Source: Deltaproteobacteria bacterium
Lineage (GTDB): Bacteria > Desulfobacterota > Desulfomonilia > UBA1062
Direction: 5' to 3'
Length of the DNA stretch: 63,565 nucleotides
Assembly (NCBI GenBank): GCA_018434685.1
Contig: JAHDOV010000030.1
Span: 1 to 63,565, forward strand
How positions within the stretch are numbered: position 1 is the stretch's first letter; each line of letters starts with the position of its first letter. The position numbers were made by a program, and so were the translations under genes. This document shows positions 60,234 to 63,565 of this stretch, piece by piece. Under the pieces are notes generated by a model. That model saw nothing but the letters and a program-made list of their open reading frames with translations. It ran no database searches and was not told the origin of the DNA.

Positions 60234-61949
60234 ATGGTGTTCAAACCGAGAAACGATTTCTCCATGGTGCTTTCCGGGCAGGCCGGCCAGGGCCTGCAGA
60301 CCCTGGAATCGCTTCTGGTGAAGATCTTCAAGCTCTCCGGCTACAATGTGTATTCCTACAGCGAGTTCATGTCGCGCATACGCGGCGGCAACAACTCCAC
60401 GCAGATCCGGGTGTCGTCCCGCAGGGTCAACTCGTATACGAAGAGGATAGACATCTTCGTGCCCATGGGCGAGGGTGCTATGGAGCGGTTCCATGACCGG
60501 ATCACCCACGAGACCGTGATACTCGGGCCCAGGGAATTCATCGAGAAGCGGTATCTCGACGAGGTCTTCCCCTGTATCGATATCCCCTTGCGCGACCTGT
60601 CGGAGAAGGCAGGCGGGGCTGTGTATACAAGCGCCATCATGATCGGGATTCTCTCCGCGCTCTTCTACGTGGACGAACATCTCATGAATGATGAGATCAC
60701 CCGGTTCTTTTCCCCGGGTGGCGAGTCGCGTCTCCGTAAAAACCTTGCCGCTGCAGGGATAGGCTATGACGCGGGCACCAGGCTTCTGAAACCCGGACAG
60801 GCCTCTATCTCGATCGAGAGAAATGAAGACGTGAAACACGAGCTGCTCATGAACGGCATAGATGCCGTGGGCATGGGGGGGCTTGCGGGCGGATGCAACT
60901 TCGTCTCCTCGTATCCCATGTCTCCCTCGACCGGCGTGCTCGCATTCTTTGCCCGCAATGCCAAGGAGTTCGGCGTCATCGTGGAACAGGCAGAAGACGA
61001 GATAAGCGCGGTGAACATGGCAATCGGGTCGTGGTATGCGGGCGGCAGGGCGCTCGTCACCACATCGGGCGGGGGCTTTGCCCTCATGACCGAGGGGGTG
61101 AGCCTTGCCGGGTGCGTCGAGTCGCCCCTGGTCGTTCACCTGGGGCAGCGTCCCGGGCCTGCCACGGGTCTGCCGACCCGTACGGAACAGGCGGATCTCG
61201 AGCTGGTGCTCTATGCCGGCCACGGCGAATTTCCCCGGGTGGTCCTGGCGCCCGGGACCATCGAACAGGGTTTCTTCCTTGCCCGGCATGCCTTTTATCT
61301 TGCCGAGAAATACCAGGTGCCGGTGTTCATCCTGACAGACCAGCACTATCTCGAGTCGCGGTACAATGTCCAGGACCTGGATGCATCCATGGTGCAGGAC
61401 CAGCGCTATATCGTGAAGACGGAAAAAGATTACAAGCGCTATGCACTCACCGGAAACGGGATCTCGCCCCGGGGCATTCCCGGGTTCGGCGAGGGGAGGG
61501 TGCGCGCCGACAGCGACGAGCACGATGAAGACGGCTTTATCACGGAAGAGGCATCGGTGAGAATCGCCATGGTGGAAAAGAGGCTGAAAAAGCTCGACAC
61601 CCTGGGCGAGGCGATCCTGCCGCAGGTGCTCATCGGGCCGCAGGACTACCGATACCTGGTCGTGAGCTGGGGTTCCACCTGTCACGCGGTGAACGAGGCA
61701 CTGGAGACACTCGACCGGGGGGATATCGCTTTTCTGCATTTCTCCCAGGTCTATCCGCTGCCGCACGATATCGCGAAGTATCTCGGCAGGGCACACAAGA
61801 AGATCATTATCGAGAACAATGCCACCGCACAGTTCGCCAAGCTCATCAAGCTGAAGACCGGCATGGACTTCGACGAGCAGATCCTCAAATTCGACGGCAT
61901 GCCCTTCATGCCCGAGGAGATCGTCGATGCGCTCAAGGGGATGCTCTGA
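60234..61949 (+). CDS. korA: 2-oxoacid:ferredoxin oxidoreductase, fused gamma-alpha subunit
   Basis: 571 residues. The first 180 are the gamma domain ([34 protein letters not shown]). The alpha (pyrimidine and TPP-associated) part follows from about 200 ([43 protein letters not shown]). With the beta subunit next door it decarboxylates a 2-oxoacid to acyl-CoA and reduces ferredoxin. 2-Oxoglutarate or a branched or short-chain oxoacid is possible. The best TTGACT (60196) to TACTTT promoter would give an almost leaderless message. Confidence 0.9.
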   Translation: MVFKPRNDFSMVLSGQAGQGLQTLESLLVKIFKLSGYNVYSYSEFMSRIRGGNNSTQIRVSSRRVNSYTKRIDIFVPMGEGAMERFHDRITHETVILGPREFIEKRYLDEVFPCIDIPLRDLSEKAGGAVYTSAIMIGILSALFYVDEHLMNDEITRFFSPGGESRLRKNLAAAGIGYDAGTRLLKPGQASISIERNEDVKHELLMNGIDAVGMGGLAGGCNFVSSYPMSPSTGVLAFFARNAKEFGVIVEQAEDEISAVNMAIGSWYAGGRALVTTSGGGFALMTEGVSLAGCVESPLVVHLGQRPGPATGLPTRTEQADLELVLYAGHGEFPRVVLAPGTIEQGFFLARHAFYLAEKYQVPVFILTDQHYLESRYNVQDLDASMVQDQRYIVKTEKDYKRYALTGNGISPRGIPGFGEGRVRADSDEHDEDGFITEEASVRIAMVEKRLKKLDTLGEAILPQVLIGPQDYRYLVVSWGSTCHAVNEALETLDRGDIAFLHFSQVYPLPHDIAKYLGRAHKKIIIENNATAQFAKLIKLKTGMDFDEQILKFDGMPFMPEEIVDALKGML

Positions 61950-61960
61950 AGGAGGGGCTC

Positions 61961-62824
61961 ATGAGCACGGCATATGACTTTGATCACGAGATCGATATTG
62001 CCTGGTGCCCGGGCTGCGGCAATTTCAGGATCTTAGAGGCGCTGAAGGCCGCACTCTCGGAGCTCGACCTGAACCCGGCGGGCGTGGTTTTTGTCTCGGG
62101 TATCGGCCAGGCGGCCAAGACCCCCCAGTATCTCAACGTCCACTACTTCAACGGTCTTCACGGCAGGAGCCTGCCCGTGGCCACGGCGATCAAGGCAACG
62201 AACAGGGAGCTGGTGGTCATTGCGGAAAGCGGCGACGGGTGCATGTATGGCGAGGGCGGCAACCACTTCATGCACGCCATCAGGAGAAACCCGGACATCA
62301 CGAACATCGTGCACGACAACATGGTCTACGGCCTGACCAAGGGGCAGGCATCGCCCACGAGCGCACGGGGTTTTGTCACGCCGATCCAGACGTTGGGCGT
62401 ACATATCGAGCCGTTCAATCCCCTGGCGGTTGCCATAGCGCTCAACGCCTCATTCGTGGCCCGGGCCTTTGCCGGCGATGTGGATCAGACAGCGCAGATT
62501 ATCAAGAGCGCGGTGAACCACAAGGGCTATGCATTGGTCGACATCTTTCACCCCTGTGTCTCGTTCAACAAGGTGAATACCCTCCAGTGGTACAAGGAGC
62601 ACACCTACTATCTCGACGGCAGCCATAACCCCACTGACCGCGATGCCGCCTTCAAGAAGGCCACCGAGACCGATAAATTCCCGCTGGGCATATTCTACAT
62701 CAACGGGCAGAGCCCGGTGTTCGAGGAAGACCTGGCTGCCTACGACGGCGATACGGCCCCCCTGTATCAGCGGGGGATCGACCTGAACAGGCTCACGGGG
62801 CTGCTGGGGCAGATGAAGACGTAG
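61961..62824 (+). CDS. korB: 2-oxoacid:ferredoxin oxidoreductase beta subunit
   Basis: 287 residues, AAGGAGG 6 bases upstream, 11 bases after korA. TPP-binding [20 protein letters not shown] carries the GDG-x-N pattern, and the N-terminal [14 protein letters not shown] matches KorB/PorB-type beta subunits. The [4Fe-4S] cluster cysteines expected are CPGC and a later C in FHPC. Together with korA it forms the catalytic unit; no separate delta ferredoxin gene follows. Confidence 0.92.
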   Translation: MSTAYDFDHEIDIAWCPGCGNFRILEALKAALSELDLNPAGVVFVSGIGQAAKTPQYLNVHYFNGLHGRSLPVATAIKATNRELVVIAESGDGCMYGEGGNHFMHAIRRNPDITNIVHDNMVYGLTKGQASPTSARGFVTPIQTLGVHIEPFNPLAVAIALNASFVARAFAGDVDQTAQIIKSAVNHKGYALVDIFHPCVSFNKVNTLQWYKEHTYYLDGSHNPTDRDAAFKKATETDKFPLGIFYINGQSPVFEEDLAAYDGDTAPLYQRGIDLNRLTGLLGQMKT

Positions 62825-62865
62825 GTCCGGAGTCAATCGGCAGGATCTCAAGCAGAAGGGAAAGA

Positions 62866-62968
62866 AAGAAGATATTCACCGCAGAAGCCGCCGAGGCCGC
62901 AGAGAAAAGACCCTGTTATGTGTCGGGAGACGACGACAAATAACAAAATCTCTGTTGAACATAATCTT
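62866..62968 (+). repeat. Dispersed repeat with 12-bp hairpin, copy B
   Basis: Hairpin at 62914-62945 (TGTTATGTGTCG / CGACAAATAACA, one non-matching pair). Flanked by GATATTCACCGC and GCAGAGAAAAGAC words shared with copies A and C. Confidence 0.75.
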
Positions 62969-63075
62969 AGCCGCGACCGGGTTGTGGCATGTTTCCGGCG
63001 GTTGTGTCGCCGCTGAACCGGCTCCTACAGCGTGGTGCACCTAATAACAGTGTAGGAGCGGCTTCAGCCGCGACT
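62969..63075. repeat. REP array
   Basis: A half unit from 62969, then GTCGCCGCTGAACCGGCTCC at 63006, loop, and the second half to 63075. Confidence 0.85.
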
Positions 63076-63115
63076 TTGGCTGTGGCCGATGGATTCCCGC
63101 AGGCACACGAATTTC

Positions 63116-63276
63116 TGGCAGAAGTGATAGAAAAAAGAAGATATTCACCGCATCCGGCTTCGCTTTCAGCTACGCCAGGACAAGGAGGCCGCCGAGGTCG
63201 CAGAGAAAAGACCTTGTTATGTGTCGGGAGACGACGACACATAACAGAATCTCTGTTAAACATAATCTCAGGGTCC
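63116..63276 (+). repeat. Dispersed repeat with 12-bp hairpin, copy C
   Basis: Hairpin 63215-63246 is TGTTATGTGTCG / CGACACATAACA, perfect. An insertion of about 40 bases in the upstream part separates it from copy B. The remainder of 63277-63409 shows no gene. Confidence 0.75.
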
Positions 63277-63409
63277 TGAGATGGGATAGTTGATCAAGCT
63301 GCCTGCCGCTATTAGAAGGTACGATCAGGTCATTGTCAGGGAGACGCCTTCGGCATCACACCTGCCTATTATTGCATTCCCGGGTTAATGATTCTCCTGC
63401 TTAAGTGCG

Positions 63410-63431
63410 GTCGCCGCTGAAGCGGCTCCTA
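63410..63431. repeat. REP half unit cut by the intron
   Basis: GTCGCCGCTGAAGCGGCTCC then TA, after which the GTGCGCC sequence begins. The other half of the REP is missing here. Confidence 0.8.
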
Positions 63432-63565
63432 GTGCGCCTGGAAGCAGGCGAGGTCAGTCGAGTGAGAGTCTCGATCCAGGGGATGTCCGACCCTGGCAGC
63501 CGAAGGTAACTGCGTCGCTGTGAAGCGGGGTGGGGAGCAACCGGAGGCGGAGAAGCAGTCCGCAG
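63432..63565 (+). mobile_element. 5' end of a group II intron, cut by window edge
   Basis: Begins GTGCGCC, the usual start of bacterial group II introns. It continues with a CCTG-GAAG-CAGG hairpin, then TCGAGTGAGAGTCTCGA (63459-63475), and GAAGGTAACTGC, all consistent with domain I. The rest, with the reverse transcriptase gene, would lie to the right. It starts exactly at the base after the REP stem. Confidence 0.7.

Overview
The window is about 63.5 kb of mostly GC-rich chromosome from what looks like an anaerobic Desulfobacterota (former Deltaproteobacteria) bacterium. This placement is inference from gene content: an aldehyde:ferredoxin oxidoreductase-family enzyme, a 2-oxoacid:ferredoxin oxidoreductase with a fused gamma-alpha subunit, propionyl/acetyl-CoA synthetase with an acetate transporter, polyferredoxin proteins, and a sigma-54 activator with CBS and PAS sensors. 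No rRNA or tRNA gene was recognised.

Layout. 0-1.2 kb: a RAYT-type transposase cut by the window edge and a small, probably frameshifted gene. 1.3-16.8 kb: a B12-radical SAM protein; a DUF493 protein; prpE and satP behind a good sigma-54 promoter next to a sigma-54 activator; a zinc-ribbon membrane metalloprotease candidate; a TatD-like hydrolase; an AOR-class II aldolase operon; MscS; a ferritin-like protein; and the PEP-synthase regulator ppsR. 17-19.7 kb: a compact three-gene operon made of a ParA ATPase fused to a glycogen-binding domain, a ParA-like protein with a ruined P-loop, and a PD-(D/E)XK-like protein. 19.8-40.6 kb: an exported PCMT with a membrane spermidine-synthase-like protein; a DUF362/polyferredoxin pair, ferredoxin and disulfide-oxidoreductase-like protein; an NlpC/P60 lipoprotein; an RND exporter; a photolyase; and an Rph-like phosphotransferase, STAS and desaturase-like cluster.

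40.6-50.2 kb is rich in REP sequences around a short RAYT gene interrupted by an in-frame TGA. The same stretch carries a cyclopropane-fatty-acid operon (FAD oxidoreductase, DUF1365-CFA synthase fusion, NTF2-like lipoprotein), a rubredoxin-like mini-protein, L-lactate dehydrogenase, an OmpA-type lipoprotein and an iron-sulfur flavoprotein. REP units supply the last codons and stop codons of some of these genes.

50.7-57.8 kb is an AT-rich, apparently acquired defence island: a cytosine-5 methyltransferase, a 990-residue protein with a MORC/MutL-like ATPase at one end and a histidine kinase at the other, a receiver-domain protein, an HNH nuclease and Vsr, all on one strand and the first three overlapping. 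It looks like a restriction system wired to a two-component relay and is the best candidate for a poorly described system. An intact IS1182-type element (11-bp TIRs, TTTA target duplication) and leftover CRISPR repeats of two different types lie immediately to its right. 60.2-62.8 kb holds the 2-oxoacid:ferredoxin oxidoreductase genes, and the window ends in repeats and what appears to be the 5' end of a group II intron that begins exactly at the end of a REP hairpin.
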